Positions 42,754 through 51,994 of a stretch of DNA of 64,000 bases are shown here, one piece after another. Position numbers and translations under genes: made by a program. Where the stretch lies: the NCBI RefSeq assembly GCF_020529025.1, contig NZ_JACNMM010000007.1:1-64000 (forward strand), read 5' to 3'. The notes under the pieces are model-generated. The model did no database searches. It worked only from the letters and a program-made list of their open reading frames with translations, and was not told the DNA's origin. The DNA is from Oceaniglobus trochenteri (GTDB taxonomy: Bacteria; Pseudomonadota; Alphaproteobacteria; Rhodobacterales; Rhodobacteraceae). Numbering within the stretch: the first letter of the stretch is position 1; each line of letters opens with the position of its first letter.

Positions 42754-43620
42754 TCAGCCCTTGATCGCGCCCGAGGTAAGGCCCGAAACCAGATGTTTCT
42801 GCACCGCGTAGGTCAACAGCAGCGCCGGGATGATCATCACCACGGCCAGCGCACACATGCCGCGCCAGTCGATGGTGAATTCGGCCGTGTAATCCAGCAG
42901 GCCCACGGGAAGCGTCTTGCTTGCGGTCGAGCGGGTCAGCTGGCTGGCCAGGGCGAATTCGTTCCACGAGGTGAGGAAGGCGAAGATGCCGGCCGAGGCG
43001 ATGCCGGGGCGGGCCAGCGGAAATTCGACCTGCCAGAAGGCCTGCCAGCGGGTGCACCCGTCGATCTGCGCCGCCTCGGCCAGATCCTTGGGCACCTGGC
43101 GGAAGAAGCCGTCGATCAGCCAGATGGTGAAGGGCACGTTCATCGCGACATAAACCAGGATCATGCCGAAGTGGCTGTCGATGATCCCCAGCTTCGCATA
43201 GACGAAGAACAGCGGCAGCGACAACGCGATACCCGGAACGGTGCGCGTCAGCATCAGGCCCAGGAACCAGCTGCTTTTGTAGGGGAAGCGGTAGCGCGCG
43301 AAGGCGTATCCCCCCGCCATCCCGATGGCCAGCGCGATCACCGTCGAGGTGACCGAAATGATGACCGAGTTGCGGAAATAGTCGATCACCGGGATGCCGC
43401 CCTGCCCGATGCCCGAGAACATCGCGATATAGGCGTCGAAGTTCATCTCGCGCGGGATCCAGATGGCGGGTTTCGCCATGATCTCGACCGTCGGGCGGAA
43501 CGAGTTGAGGACAATCCACAGCCCCGGCAGGCAGATGATCGCCATGGCCAGGAACAGAAGGAAATTCAGGGTCCAGCGCGTCAACAGCTTGTTGGCGCGG
43601 GCGGTGCGGTTGGCGTCCAT
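42754..43620 (-). CDS. Sugar ABC transporter permease (MalG type)
   Basis: A 288-residue permease with about six membrane segments and the cytoplasmic EAA loop [23 protein letters not shown] 43620 overlaps the MalF-type stop by one base. It is the second channel subunit of the carbohydrate importer (CUT1 class). Confidence 0.93.
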   Translation of the reverse strand: MDANRTARANKLLTRWTLNFLLFLAMAIICLPGLWIVLNSFRPTVEIMAKPAIWIPREMNFDAYIAMFSGIGQGGIPVIDYFRNSVIISVTSTVIALAIGMAGGYAFARYRFPYKSSWFLGLMLTRTVPGIALSLPLFFVYAKLGIIDSHFGMILVYVAMNVPFTIWLIDGFFRQVPKDLAEAAQIDGCTRWQAFWQVEFPLARPGIASAGIFAFLTSWNEFALASQLTRSTASKTLPVGLLDYTAEFTIDWRGMCALAVVMIIPALLLTYAVQKHLVSGLTSGAIKG

Positions 43621-44516
43621 CACCAGTCTCCTGCAACCTGGGCGCGGGCCTTCGCCAACTGGCGGAAGAACATCGCGGTAAAGGCGATCGAAAGAAGGAT
43701 CGCGACATAGCTCATGGCGTTGGCCATCCCCATGCGGGAATCGCCGTAACCGGTGCGCGCGATCAGGGTCCACAAGACCTCGGTCCGCCCGGCCGGGCCG
43801 CCGTTGGTCATGATCTTGATGATGTCATAGGCCCGTGCCACGTCGAGTGACCGGATGGTCATGGCGATGAAGGCGAAGGGCATCAGGAAGGGCCAGGTGA
43901 CATAGCGGAAGGTCTGCCAGGGGGTGCAGCCATCGACGCGCGCCGCTTCGATCGGGTCGCGCGGCATGGCCATCAGCCCGGCCAGGATGAAGATCGCGAA
44001 GACGGCGGTCGAGGTCCAGACCTCGGCGGTCATGATGGCGAAGAAGGCAAGCTGACCGTCGATCAGCCAGGGAATGGCCCTTTCGGTCAGCCCCAGGGAT
44101 TGCAGGGCGTTGTTCACCAGGCCGACGTTGTCGTTGAAGATGAACTTGAACTGGAACCCGACAAGAATGGGCGAGAACATCATCGGGAACATCAGGATCG
44201 TGCGCAGGATGCGCTGGCCGCGGCTGGCCCGTTCGACCAGAAGCGCAAGGCCCAGGCCCAGCACCATTTCAAGGTTCAGCGCCACCGTCAGAAGCAGCAC
44301 CGTGCGCCCGAAGGCCCACCAGAAATCGCTGTCGGTGAAGATGCGTTCGTAATTGCGCAGGCCCACGAACTGATAGATCGAATCCGGCCGGGTCAGCCGG
44401 AACGGCGTCAGGCTGGACCACAGCGACAGGATCAGCGGAAACAAGACCACGGCCGCCAGCACGATCACGGCAGGCAACAGCAATAGAATGTGCGGAGACA
44501 GGCGTGTCGCCTTCAT
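43620..44516 (-). CDS. Sugar ABC transporter permease (MalF type)
   Basis: A 298-residue permease with six or more membrane segments; the EAA loop reads [20 protein letters not shown]. It starts [20 protein letters not shown]. It pairs with the MalG-type subunit downstream and receives substrate from the binding protein encoded upstream, after an intervening hairpin. Confidence 0.93.
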   Translation of the reverse strand: MKATRLSPHILLLLPAVIVLAAVVLFPLILSLWSSLTPFRLTRPDSIYQFVGLRNYERIFTDSDFWWAFGRTVLLLTVALNLEMVLGLGLALLVERASRGQRILRTILMFPMMFSPILVGFQFKFIFNDNVGLVNNALQSLGLTERAIPWLIDGQLAFFAIMTAEVWTSTAVFAIFILAGLMAMPRDPIEAARVDGCTPWQTFRYVTWPFLMPFAFIAMTIRSLDVARAYDIIKIMTNGGPAGRTEVLWTLIARTGYGDSRMGMANAMSYVAILLSIAFTAMFFRQLAKARAQVAGDW

Positions 44517-44544
44517 GGATCATCCAATCGTGCTGAGAGACGTG

Positions 44545-44568
44545 AGGGGCCGCAGAAATGCGGCCCCT
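44545..44568 (-). terminator. Intercistronic hairpin after CUT1 binding-protein gene
   Basis: AGGGGCCGC and GCGGCCCCT form a perfect 9-bp stem with an AGAAAT loop, between the binding-protein stop and the MalF-type start. No long T-tract is present. Confidence 0.55.
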
Positions 44569-44583
44569 GCTTGGGTTGGGCGA

Positions 44584-45906
44584 TCAGAGTTCGCCGGCAT
44601 CCTCGAGGATGATCGTCGCCTCTTCGGCGGCGTCATCCAACGCTTCCTGGGGCGTCTTGTCACCCAGGATTGCGGCCTGAAGCTCGGGGAAGATCATGTT
44701 CGAGATCTCGATCCAGCTTGCGGTCTGCGGCACGGCGAAAGCGGTATCGGCAGCGGTCTGGAACGCGGCCAGCGCTTCCGAGCGGTAGGCGTCGCCCTTG
44801 GCGGCTTCGATCACGTGATCCCACACCGCAGTGCGCGAGGGCAGCGGACCTGCCGAGCTTTCCAGCTTCTGGCTGTCCTCGTTGGTGAGGAACCAGACCA
44901 GCGATGCCGCGGCCTCCTTGTTGGCGCAGTCCTGCGTGACCGAGAAGCCGTGGAAACCCGACCAGCCCGAACGCACCCCGGCCGACCCCTTGGGCGGCGG
45001 TGCAACACCGACGTTGCCCGCGATCTGGCTGGATTCCGGATCGTTGTAGAAGCCGATCCAGCCCGGCCAATCCAGGTTCAGCGCCACGGTGCCGCTGGCG
45101 AAACCGGTGCCGATGTCATCCCACAGATAGTTGGGCACACCGACCGGAACCGCCTTGGCCTGGTAGAGGTCGACGAACCACTGCAGCGCCTCGACACCCG
45201 CGGGCGAGTTGAAGGCCGGGCGGCCCTCGTCATCCAGGTACTGACCGCCATTGGCCACCAGCAGTTCATAGAAGCGGCCGTTGATCGCCTCGTCCTTGCC
45301 GGCGTACTGGGTGCCGTAGAAATCGGGCGGATTGGCGAAGAAGATCGCCTGGTCGCGCACCTCGTCCCAGGTTTCCGGCACGGCCAGCGGATAGCCGTAT
45401 TCCTTTTCGAAGGCGGCGGCCTTGTCGGCGTCTTCGTAGAGGTCTTTCTGGTAATAGAGCGCCGAGACGTCGAACTGCGCGCGCGGCAGCATCACGAGGT
45501 TGCCGTCGATCGTGGCGCTGGTGATGTTGCCCGGCACGAAAGCCTCGATCTCCGAGGCGGGCAGCAGCGCGGCCAGGTCGGTGTAGATGCCCGGATACTG
45601 CGGCGCGAAGGACGAATGGTTCGATCCGACGCACCAGCTCAGGTTGCCGGTGGCGATGTCCGACTTGATCTCGCGGTCCAGCTCGAAGTGGTTCTTCTTG
45701 GACACCACGTTGACCTTGGCACCCGTCGCCTCTTCCCACTCGGTGATGCGGGAATACAGGTTTTCGTACTGCTGTCCGCCGATCAGCTTGGCGTCGATGG
45801 TGACACCCTCGAAGCTGCCCGGCAGATCCTGTGCAATGGCCCCCCCGGCAAACAGCGCGACGGCGCAGCCGGTGCCAAGCAGAGTTATCCTTGAACGACT
45901 CATCAT
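44584..45906 (-). CDS. Carbohydrate ABC transporter substrate-binding protein (MalE class)
   Basis: A 440-residue extracellular solute-binding protein family 1 member. The Sec signal peptide is MMSRSRITLLGTGCAVALFA with cleavage near GGAIAQ. The mature domain begins with GVTIDAKLIGGQQYENLYSR, and WEEATGAKVNVVSKKNHFEL follows. GGGGAGGAGAAACC precedes the ATG pair at 45906 and 45903. It is the first gene of the operon, divergent from the IclR gene, and is probably repressed or activated by it. A 6-deoxyhexose or a related sugar is the likely ligand from context. Confidence 0.92.
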   Translation of the reverse strand: MMSRSRITLLGTGCAVALFAGGAIAQDLPGSFEGVTIDAKLIGGQQYENLYSRITEWEEATGAKVNVVSKKNHFELDREIKSDIATGNLSWCVGSNHSSFAPQYPGIYTDLAALLPASEIEAFVPGNITSATIDGNLVMLPRAQFDVSALYYQKDLYEDADKAAAFEKEYGYPLAVPETWDEVRDQAIFFANPPDFYGTQYAGKDEAINGRFYELLVANGGQYLDDEGRPAFNSPAGVEALQWFVDLYQAKAVPVGVPNYLWDDIGTGFASGTVALNLDWPGWIGFYNDPESSQIAGNVGVAPPPKGSAGVRSGWSGFHGFSVTQDCANKEAAASLVWFLTNEDSQKLESSAGPLPSRTAVWDHVIEAAKGDAYRSEALAAFQTAADTAFAVPQTASWIEISNMIFPELQAAILGDKTPQEALDDAAEEATIILEDAGEL

Positions 45907-45972
45907 GGTTTCTCCTCCCCTGAAGCCTCTCTGGCCTCGCTAGTCTGTTCACCCATATTTGGGCGACGCTTT

Positions 45973-46045
45973 CATATACAAATTAATGGGCTGATCCTGT
46001 CAAGAAACTTCTGGTCTTTCTTCTGTAATCTGCATATATGAATGC
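45973..46045. promoter_or_regulatory. Candidate IclR-type binding sites in the divergent promoter
   Basis: CATATACAAAT at 45973-45983 and CATATATGAAT at 46033-46043 (within the dyad GCATATATGAATGC, 46032-46045) are closely similar AT-rich elements in an otherwise GC-rich 160-base gap. The first recurs exactly at 49969-49979 before the lactonase and MaoC genes. IclR proteins bind AT-rich dyads of this kind. The regulator encoded at 46067 is the obvious candidate. Confidence 0.55.
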
Positions 46046-46066
46046 CTAGCTTCACGGAGAACGCTA

Positions 46067-46888
46067 GTGAGTGACACCGACCGATATCGTGCGCCCGCCC
46101 TGGACAAGGGGCTGGACATTCTGGAGCTGCTGGCCGGGGTTGAACACGGGCTGACCCAGGCCGAGATCGCCAAGCAACTGGGGCGCAGCCCGAACGAATT
46201 CTACCGCATGCTCGACCGGCTTCAGCGGCGCGGCTATGTCGCGCGGGTGGATGGCGAACGCTTTGCCCTGACGCTGAAGCTTTTCGGGCTCGCGCAGCTG
46301 CACGCGCCCATCCGCCGCCTGGTCAGCTTTGCCACGCCACTGATGCGCGAATTGGCCAAGAAGACCGAACAGGCGAATCACATGGTCGTTTTCGACCGGG
46401 GCCGTGCCGTGGTGGTGGCCCAGCAGGAAGCGCCGACCTACTGGGGCTACAGCATCCGTATCGGATCGCAGATCGGGCTGTTCGACACCGGGTCGGGCCA
46501 TGTCATGCTGGCCTTCGCCTCGCCCGAACAGCGGGCCTCGATGCTGGATGCCAACCGCACCGCACACGAACCCGACACGATTCCGCCCGACCTTGAACGC
46601 CGGCTGCACCGGATTCGCGAACAGGGCTACGAAAGCATGAGCAGCGTGCAGACCGCGGGCGTGTTCAACCTGTCGGCGCCGGTCCTGTCGACCGACGGCA
46701 GCGCCCTTGCCGCGCTGACGATTCCCTTCATCACCCACGTCAACGCCCCCAACGCCCCCGACCCTTCGGATGCGACGCATTTCCTGACCGAAATCGCCAC
46801 CCGCCTCTCCGAGGGCATCGGCGCCCAGCGGGCCAAGCCCGACGCAACCCCCCAGGATCTTTCCCAGACCACGAGGCCCAGACCATGA
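46067..46888 (+). CDS. IclR-family transcriptional regulator
   Basis: A 273-residue IclR protein starting at GTG 46067, with GGAGA six bases upstream. The winged helix is at the N-terminus (LDKGLDILELLAGVEHGLTQ, then AEIAKQLGRSPNEFYRMLDR). The C-terminal ligand domain contains HVMLAFASPEQRASMLD and QTAGVFNLSAPVLSTDGSAL. It is divergent from the MalEFGK operon and overlaps the fuconolactonase gene by 4 bases. It may also control the lactonase/CoA operons, which share its putative operator. Confidence 0.92.
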   Translation: MSDTDRYRAPALDKGLDILELLAGVEHGLTQAEIAKQLGRSPNEFYRMLDRLQRRGYVARVDGERFALTLKLFGLAQLHAPIRRLVSFATPLMRELAKKTEQANHMVVFDRGRAVVVAQQEAPTYWGYSIRIGSQIGLFDTGSGHVMLAFASPEQRASMLDANRTAHEPDTIPPDLERRLHRIREQGYESMSSVQTAGVFNLSAPVLSTDGSALAALTIPFITHVNAPNAPDPSDATHFLTEIATRLSEGIGAQRAKPDATPQDLSQTTRPRP

Positions 46889-47748
46889 CCCCCGAGCTGA
46901 TCACCGACACGCACCTGCACATCGTCAACCGCGCCAAGATCGATTATCCGTGGCTGGGCGATGCCCCGGCCCTGAACCGCGACTGGACGCAGGACGACTA
47001 TGCCACCGAGGCGCGCAAGGTCGGCATCGGCCGGGCGCTGTTCATGGAGGTGGATGTTGCGGGCGACCGGATCGGCGACGAGATCGACCACATCAACGAC
47101 CTGGCCGATCAGCCCGGTTCGATGATCGAAGGCATCATCGCCGCCTGCCGCCCCGAATCCGACGGTTTCGCGGCCGAGCGGGAACGGGCCGTCGGCCACG
47201 ACCGGATCCTGGGGTTCCGCCGGGTGCTGCACGTTGTGCCCGACGACGTGTCGCAGGGCGAAACCTTCCGCAAGAACGTTCGCAGCCTTGGCCAGACCGA
47301 CCTGACCTTCGACATCTGCATGGCCGCGCACCAGTTGCCGCTGACCATGGAACTGGTGGATTCCGCGCCCGAAACCCGGTTCATCCTGGATCATTGCGGC
47401 GTGCCCGACATCGCCGGCGACGCCTGGGACGACTGGGCGCGCAACATCACCGAACTGGCGAAACGGCCCAATATCGTCGCCGCCAAGATCAGCGGCATCT
47501 GCGCCTATGCCGCCCCCGACTGGACCGCCGCCACCCTGGGCCGCTGGGCCGGTCACGTCGCCGAAAGCTTTGGCTTCGACCGGCTGGTCTGGGGCGGCGA
47601 CTGGCCGGTCTGCACCCTGGGCGGCGGCCTGTCGACCTGGGTCGGGGCCAGCCGCGCGATCTTTGCCGGATGCAGCGCCGATGAACGCGCGGCGCTGCAC
47701 GATGGAAACGCCGCGCGCATCTGGGGGCTGGCGCCGCTCAGCTCCTGA
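46885..47748 (+). CDS. Amidohydrolase 2 family lactonase, L-fuconolactonase-like
   Basis: A 287-residue metal-dependent hydrolase with TIM-barrel motifs: HxH in DTHLHIV at the N-terminus, His in FILDHCGVPD and Asp in LVWGGDWPVC. This is the pattern of L-fuconolactonase and 2-pyrone-4,6-dicarboxylate lactonase relatives. Coupled to the IclR gene and next to the rhamnose mutarotase operon, L-fucono- or L-rhamnonolactone is a reasonable substrate. Its 3' end overlaps the convergent gene by 11 bases. Confidence 0.87.
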   Translation: MTPELITDTHLHIVNRAKIDYPWLGDAPALNRDWTQDDYATEARKVGIGRALFMEVDVAGDRIGDEIDHINDLADQPGSMIEGIIAACRPESDGFAAERERAVGHDRILGFRRVLHVVPDDVSQGETFRKNVRSLGQTDLTFDICMAAHQLPLTMELVDSAPETRFILDHCGVPDIAGDAWDDWARNITELAKRPNIVAAKISGICAYAAPDWTAATLGRWAGHVAESFGFDRLVWGGDWPVCTLGGGLSTWVGASRAIFAGCSADERAALHDGNAARIWGLAPLSS

Positions 47749-48847
47749 ACGACTCGTCGAACAGGCGCTGCAGATCGTCCAGGGCACCGTCAAGATCGCC
47801 ATCGCGCAGCGCCTGCGACACCCGCGCCGATGCCGGCCCCTGAAAGCCCATGTAACCGTCATGGCGGGGCCGCATCCAGGCCCCGTCCAACGTGGCCAGC
47901 GTGCCGGAATAGAAATGGCCCGCCGCCCGATCGACGCTGTCGTCGGTCCAGGCGGCCCGGTGCCCGGCCTGCCCCCCCGATGAGACAAAGCGCGCGGCCT
48001 GAACCTCGGGGCCGGCAACATAGCGGGCAAAGGCCAGCGCCGCCTCGGGGTTCCTGGAAAACGCCGAAACCGCGATGCCCGTACCGCCAAGCGCAGACCC
48101 GGCCACCCCGCCACCCGGCGCGACCGACGGAATGTCATGGAAGGTCACCGGATTGGCCCGGAACCCCGGCAGGGAATAGTTGATGTAACCATAGATCAGC
48201 GGCGCACAGGCGATTTCGGTTTCCGACATCCTTTCAAGCACGGCGATCGGGTCCATCTCGTAGGCGTCCTGATCGACCAGCGCGGCCAGATCGCGCAACC
48301 GCTGCAAGGCCCGCCGCCCCGCCGCCCGGTCGACAAAGGCGCCCGGCCCGTCGGCGCGGCAGGGATGGCCATCGTTGGCCACGAGGGTGAAGAACGCCAT
48401 CAGGGCATGGGGATCACGCAGCGGGATCAGAACCTTGCCCTGCTGCGCCAGCTCCATCACCGCGGCCCAATCGCGCGCCGGACCATCGGCCAGGTCGGGG
48501 CGGATCGCCTGCACCTGCGCGGCGGCGTCGATCGGCCAGGCCCAGCGTTCGCCCTGCCAGCGATAGCTGTCCACCGACTGCCCCACGCTTGAGCCGGTGA
48601 TTTCGGGCGCCTCGGGCAGGGCCAGAAGGCAACCTTCGGCAAAACACTGCCCCACATGGGGATGGTCGATCACGATAAGATCGTATTCGCGCGCCAATTG
48701 CTCAACCGGGAAACTCTCGAACCCCTGAAGCGAACGCTTGTCCCATTCGATCTCGGCCCCGCCCCGGGCGGCCCAGTCGGCGCTGCAGGCGACCATGGGG
48801 TCGTATCCGCGCGGGTGGCTCCAGGTCATGCCTTTCAGTTTCGTCAT
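47738..48847 (-). CDS. Solute-binding-protein family 1 homologue without a signal peptide
   Basis: A 369-residue protein with the overall look of a carbohydrate ABC binding protein: IEWDKRSLQGFESFPVEQLA near the N-terminus, GGTGIAVSAFSRNPEAALAF and FARYVAGPEVQA late in the chain. The N-terminus, MTKLKGMTWSHPRGYDPMVA, has no hydrophobic leader, so it should stay in the cytoplasm. There is no permease or ATPase gene beside it. It is coupled (4-base overlap) to the lactonase upstream and lies opposite the CoA-transferase operon. Its role is unknown. An intracellular sensor, or an enzyme evolved from a binding protein, are possibilities. Confidence 0.75.
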   Translation of the reverse strand: MTKLKGMTWSHPRGYDPMVACSADWAARGGAEIEWDKRSLQGFESFPVEQLAREYDLIVIDHPHVGQCFAEGCLLALPEAPEITGSSVGQSVDSYRWQGERWAWPIDAAAQVQAIRPDLADGPARDWAAVMELAQQGKVLIPLRDPHALMAFFTLVANDGHPCRADGPGAFVDRAAGRRALQRLRDLAALVDQDAYEMDPIAVLERMSETEIACAPLIYGYINYSLPGFRANPVTFHDIPSVAPGGGVAGSALGGTGIAVSAFSRNPEAALAFARYVAGPEVQAARFVSSGGQAGHRAAWTDDSVDRAAGHFYSGTLATLDGAWMRPRHDGYMGFQGPASARVSQALRDGDLDGALDDLQRLFDESFRS

Positions 48848-49932
48848 CTTGTGATCACCTCCACGATCATGGGCGTGCCGACCTTCAGTCGCCCGCCGGT
48901 TTGCTGCAATGCGCCGCTTTCGCCATCCCGGCGAAAGACGACAATCTCGTCGCTGTTCTGATTGGCCACCAGCACATGCCGCCCCGAGGGCGTGATGGCG
49001 AAGGACCGCGGCGTCGCGCCGCCGCTTGCCACATGGCCCCGCGCGGTCAGCCCCCCGGTCGCGGGGTCGACGGCAAAGATGGCCAGTGAATCATGCCCGC
49101 GGTTGGACACGTATAGATGCCGAAGGTCCGGTGACAGATGGATCGCCGCACAATAGCTGTCGCGCCAGCCCTCGGGCAGGGCCGGACAGGTCGATACCAT
49201 GGTCAGCCCGCCCGCACCGTCGTGTCGGAAGGACTGCACCGTGGAGTTCAGCTCGTTCACCACGAAGACAAGCGCGCCATCCGGGCTGGCGGTCACATGG
49301 CGCGGCCCCGCACCGGCGGCGACAGGGGTTTCACCAAGGCGCGTCAGCCCGCCATCCCGCGCCAGCCGATAGGCCAGCACCCGGTCGATACCGAGGTCGG
49401 CCACCAGCACCACATCGCCCGCCTGTTTCACGCAATGGGCATGGGGGCGTTCCTGACGCTGGGCATTCGGCCCCCTGCCGGTATGGGCAACGCTGGCCAC
49501 GGCCGTGCCAAGGGTGCCATCCGCAAGAACGGGCAAGACGGCCACCGATTTGTCGGGCCCGCCTTCGCCCATGGCGTAATTGGCCACCAGAAGATGCCGC
49601 CCATCCGCCGCAACCGTGGTGTGGGCCGCAATGCTGCCGAGGGTCGGCTGCATGTTGCGATAGGTCAGCCGGCCGCTGGTGCGGTCCAGGCCATAGGCCG
49701 AAACGGTACTTTCCCTGCGGTTGAATACCTCGCTCGTGGCGAAGAGGCTGTCGCCGTCCGCCGAAAGGCCAAGATAGGTCGGGTTGTCGATATCGTCGGT
49801 TTCCGACAGCAATTCACCCTGCCCCGTGGCATCATCGAAGGCGAAAACGGCGATTCCCCGGCCCCTTGCGCCCTGCAGATAGGGGGCGTCGCGGTTCAGG
49901 CATCCCGCGATCAGCAGCAAGGCGTCACTCAT
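48844..49932 (-). CDS. Seven-bladed beta-propeller lactonase (6-phosphogluconolactonase, YbhE type)
   Basis: A 362-residue beta-propeller of the Pgl/YbhE class. Repeated blade motifs include RHLLVANYAMGEGG, GPRHVTASPDGALVFVVNEL, LRHLYVSNRGHDSLAIFAVD and GRHVLVANQNSDEIVVFRRD. ATG 49932 is chosen because AAGGAGACGGGAC lies upstream. It would hydrolyse a sugar lactone or a phosphogluconolactone to the acid. It heads a two-gene operon with the binding-protein homologue, divergent from the MaoC-CaiB genes. Confidence 0.87.
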   Translation of the reverse strand: MSDALLLIAGCLNRDAPYLQGARGRGIAVFAFDDATGQGELLSETDDIDNPTYLGLSADGDSLFATSEVFNRRESTVSAYGLDRTSGRLTYRNMQPTLGSIAAHTTVAADGRHLLVANYAMGEGGPDKSVAVLPVLADGTLGTAVASVAHTGRGPNAQRQERPHAHCVKQAGDVVLVADLGIDRVLAYRLARDGGLTRLGETPVAAGAGPRHVTASPDGALVFVVNELNSTVQSFRHDGAGGLTMVSTCPALPEGWRDSYCAAIHLSPDLRHLYVSNRGHDSLAIFAVDPATGGLTARGHVASGGATPRSFAITPSGRHVLVANQNSDEIVVFRRDGESGALQQTGGRLKVGTPMIVEVITR

Positions 49933-49968
49933 GTCCCGTCTCCTTGTGATGGGTTGGCCGGATTGATG

Positions 49969-49979
49969 CATATACAAAT
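49969..49979. promoter_or_regulatory. Copy of the CATATACAAAT motif upstream of the lactonase and MaoC genes
   Basis: CATATACAAAT lies 37 bases upstream of the lactonase start in the 258-base divergent gap to MaoC. It is identical to the element at 45973-45983 in the IclR promoter, suggesting these operons belong to one regulon. Confidence 0.5.
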
Positions 49980-50128
49980 AGCTCACTCAAGTAAGAATAT
50001 TCATGGCCGATCCATTTCCGAACATCCATCAAGGCCGAAGCGACCCGACCTGATGGCGGCCCGGAACATCGCCGCATTTAAAAGGGCAAGGCCGGTGAGA
50101 ATTCAAACCTGCCCTGAAAACACGTCGA

Positions 50129-50157
50129 TTGACAACATCCTTCACTGGTGAAACAAT
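50129..50157 (+). promoter_or_regulatory. Candidate sigma-70 promoter of the MaoC-CaiB-Pta-AckA operon
   Basis: TTGACA at 50129-50134 is followed after 17 bases by AACAAT (50152-50157), giving a perfect -35 and a 4/6 -10 about 34 bases before the MaoC ATG. The remainder of the gap shows no gene. Confidence 0.45.
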
Positions 50158-50190
50158 TCTTCAAATTGCATCGTGCCGTGAGGAGACGCC

Positions 50191-50757
50191 ATGACCGATT
50201 TCGCCCCCACCGTTGGAGTTTCGTCCACCCACCCGAAATCCATGCCCAGCGACCACGCCGAGATCCCGGTCTGGAACGCCGAGAACTGGTTTTACGAGGA
50301 TTGGCCCGTCGGTCAGAAGATCCGGTCGCTGCGCCGCACCATCAGCGAGGGCGAAAGCCACCAGTTCAACATGCTGGTGACCGACATTCACCCCTATGTG
50401 CAGGATGCCATCTTCGCCGAAACCGAAGGCGTGTTCGACCGCCGGCTGGTGGCGGGCGCCTTCGTCTTTTCCGCCGGTCTGGGGCTTGTCGCGACGAACT
50501 GCATCAACGCCTTCTCCTATGGCTATGACAAGATGCGCTTCATCAAGCCGACCTTCATCGGCGATACGATCTACACCATCCGCACCAACATGGAGAAACG
50601 GCCCAAGTACAAGGAAATGGGCCTGATCCGCGCCTCTTACGAGGTCTACAAGAACGAAGGCGAACTTGTGCTCTACTGCGAACACCTGCAAACCGTGAAA
50701 TACAACAACCCTGCCGATTTCGCCGGCAAGACCGAGGCTGACACAAATGGCAAATGA
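50191..50757 (+). CDS. MaoC-family hydratase/dehydratase
   Basis: A 188-residue hotdog-fold protein. [20 protein letters not shown] near residue 110 matches the paralogue at 38683. The histidine/aspartate of the hydratase-2 type motif is less clear here: the aligned stretch reads [20 protein letters not shown], so it may lack classical hydratase activity. GAGGAGACGCC precedes the ATG. It overlaps the CoA-transferase gene by 11 bases and therefore probably acts on the same CoA-linked intermediate. Confidence 0.83.
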   Translation: MTDFAPTVGVSSTHPKSMPSDHAEIPVWNAENWFYEDWPVGQKIRSLRRTISEGESHQFNMLVTDIHPYVQDAIFAETEGVFDRRLVAGAFVFSAGLGLVATNCINAFSYGYDKMRFIKPTFIGDTIYTIRTNMEKRPKYKEMGLIRASYEVYKNEGELVLYCEHLQTVKYNNPADFAGKTEADTNGK

Positions 50758-51907
50758 ACGCCGCCTGCCCCTGAACGGCATCACCGTCGTGGACATGAGC
50801 CAGTTTCTTTCGGGCCCCTATTGTTCGCTGCGCCTGCTGGACCTGGGCGCGCGGGTGATCAAGGTCGAACGCCCCGATGGCGGCGACCTGGCCCGCCGGC
50901 TGTACCTGTCGGACACCGAGATCGGCGGCGACAGCACGATCTTTCACGCCATCAATCGCGGCAAGGAAAGCTTGGCCATCGACCTGAAGAACCCCGACGA
51001 CATGGCGATCCTGCGCAAGCTGCTGGGCCAGGCCGACGTGATGATCCAGAATTTCCGCCCCGGCGTGATCCAGCGCCTGGGGCTGAGCTATGAGGAGGTG
51101 CGCCAGATCAATCCGCGCCTCGTCTATGGCTCGATCACCGGTTACGGCACCGAAGGCCCCTGGGTGAAGCGCCCCGGTCAGGATCTTCTGGCCCAGGCGC
51201 GTTCGGGGGTGATGTGGCTGAACGGCGACGAAAGCCACGGCCCGGTCCCCTTCGGGCTGGCGGTGGCCGACATGCTGGCCGGGGCGGCCCTGTGCCAGGG
51301 CCTGCTGGCGGCGCTGGTCGGGCGCGGTGTGACCGGCGAGGGCGAACATGTGGAAACCTCGCTTCTCGAAGCGCTGGTCGATCTGCAGTTCGAGGTTCTG
51401 ACCACCCACCTGAACGACGGGCGCCGCCCGCCCCGCCGCTCGGACCTGCGCAGCGCCCATGCCTATCTTTCGGCCCCCTATGGCGTCTATCCCACCGCCG
51501 ACGGGTTCATCGCCATCGCCATGACCCCCATCGGCAAGCTGGCCGATCTGCTCGGGCTTGAGACGCTGGAACCCTTCCGCGACGATTCCGCCAGCTGGTT
51601 CACCAAGCGTGACGAAATCAAGGCGATCCTCGCCGCCCATCTTGCCACCGACACGGTAGCCAACTGGCGCGCCCTGCTGGAGCCGGCCGACATCTGGTGC
51701 GCCGAAGTGCTGGACTGGCCACAGCTTCTGGACAGCGAAGGCTTCAAGGCGCTGGACATGCTTCAGACCGTCACCCGCGAAGACGATGTGAGCATCGAAA
51801 CCACCAAGTCGCCCCTGCGCATCAGCGGCCAGCGGTCGGGCATCCGCACCGCCGCCCCCCGGATCGGGGAACACAGCGCGACCATCCGCAAGGATTTCGC
51901 CCTCTAG
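50747..51907 (+). CDS. CaiB/BaiF-type (family III) CoA transferase
   Basis: A 386-residue family III CoA transferase. The catalytic aspartate is Asp146 in [14 protein letters not shown]-terminal [20 protein letters not shown] and [12 protein letters not shown] are characteristic. Family III enzymes exchange CoA between carboxylic acids by a ping-pong or ternary route and usually serve one unusual acid. The length is near the usual 400. It follows MaoC with overlap and precedes phosphotransacylase and kinase genes, forming an acyl-CoA handling unit. The acid cannot be named from sequence. Confidence 0.92.
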   Translation: MANERRLPLNGITVVDMSQFLSGPYCSLRLLDLGARVIKVERPDGGDLARRLYLSDTEIGGDSTIFHAINRGKESLAIDLKNPDDMAILRKLLGQADVMIQNFRPGVIQRLGLSYEEVRQINPRLVYGSITGYGTEGPWVKRPGQDLLAQARSGVMWLNGDESHGPVPFGLAVADMLAGAALCQGLLAALVGRGVTGEGEHVETSLLEALVDLQFEVLTTHLNDGRRPPRRSDLRSAHAYLSAPYGVYPTADGFIAIAMTPIGKLADLLGLETLEPFRDDSASWFTKRDEIKAILAAHLATDTVANWRALLEPADIWCAEVLDWPQLLDSEGFKALDMLQTVTREDDVSIETTKSPLRISGQRSGIRTAAPRIGEHSATIRKDFAL

Positions 51908-51994
51908 GGTGCGCGCGCCCCGGCCCGTCTGCCGATTGCCAAGCATGGCCCATTCGTGCACCCATGGGCCATGCATGCCACCGGAGGACAGCAT

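Noticed and set aside
41627-43708. Apparent 693-residue protein with the UgpC-type ATPase at its C-terminus
   Set aside because: The first 328 codons are a shadow of the MalG-type permease in another frame.
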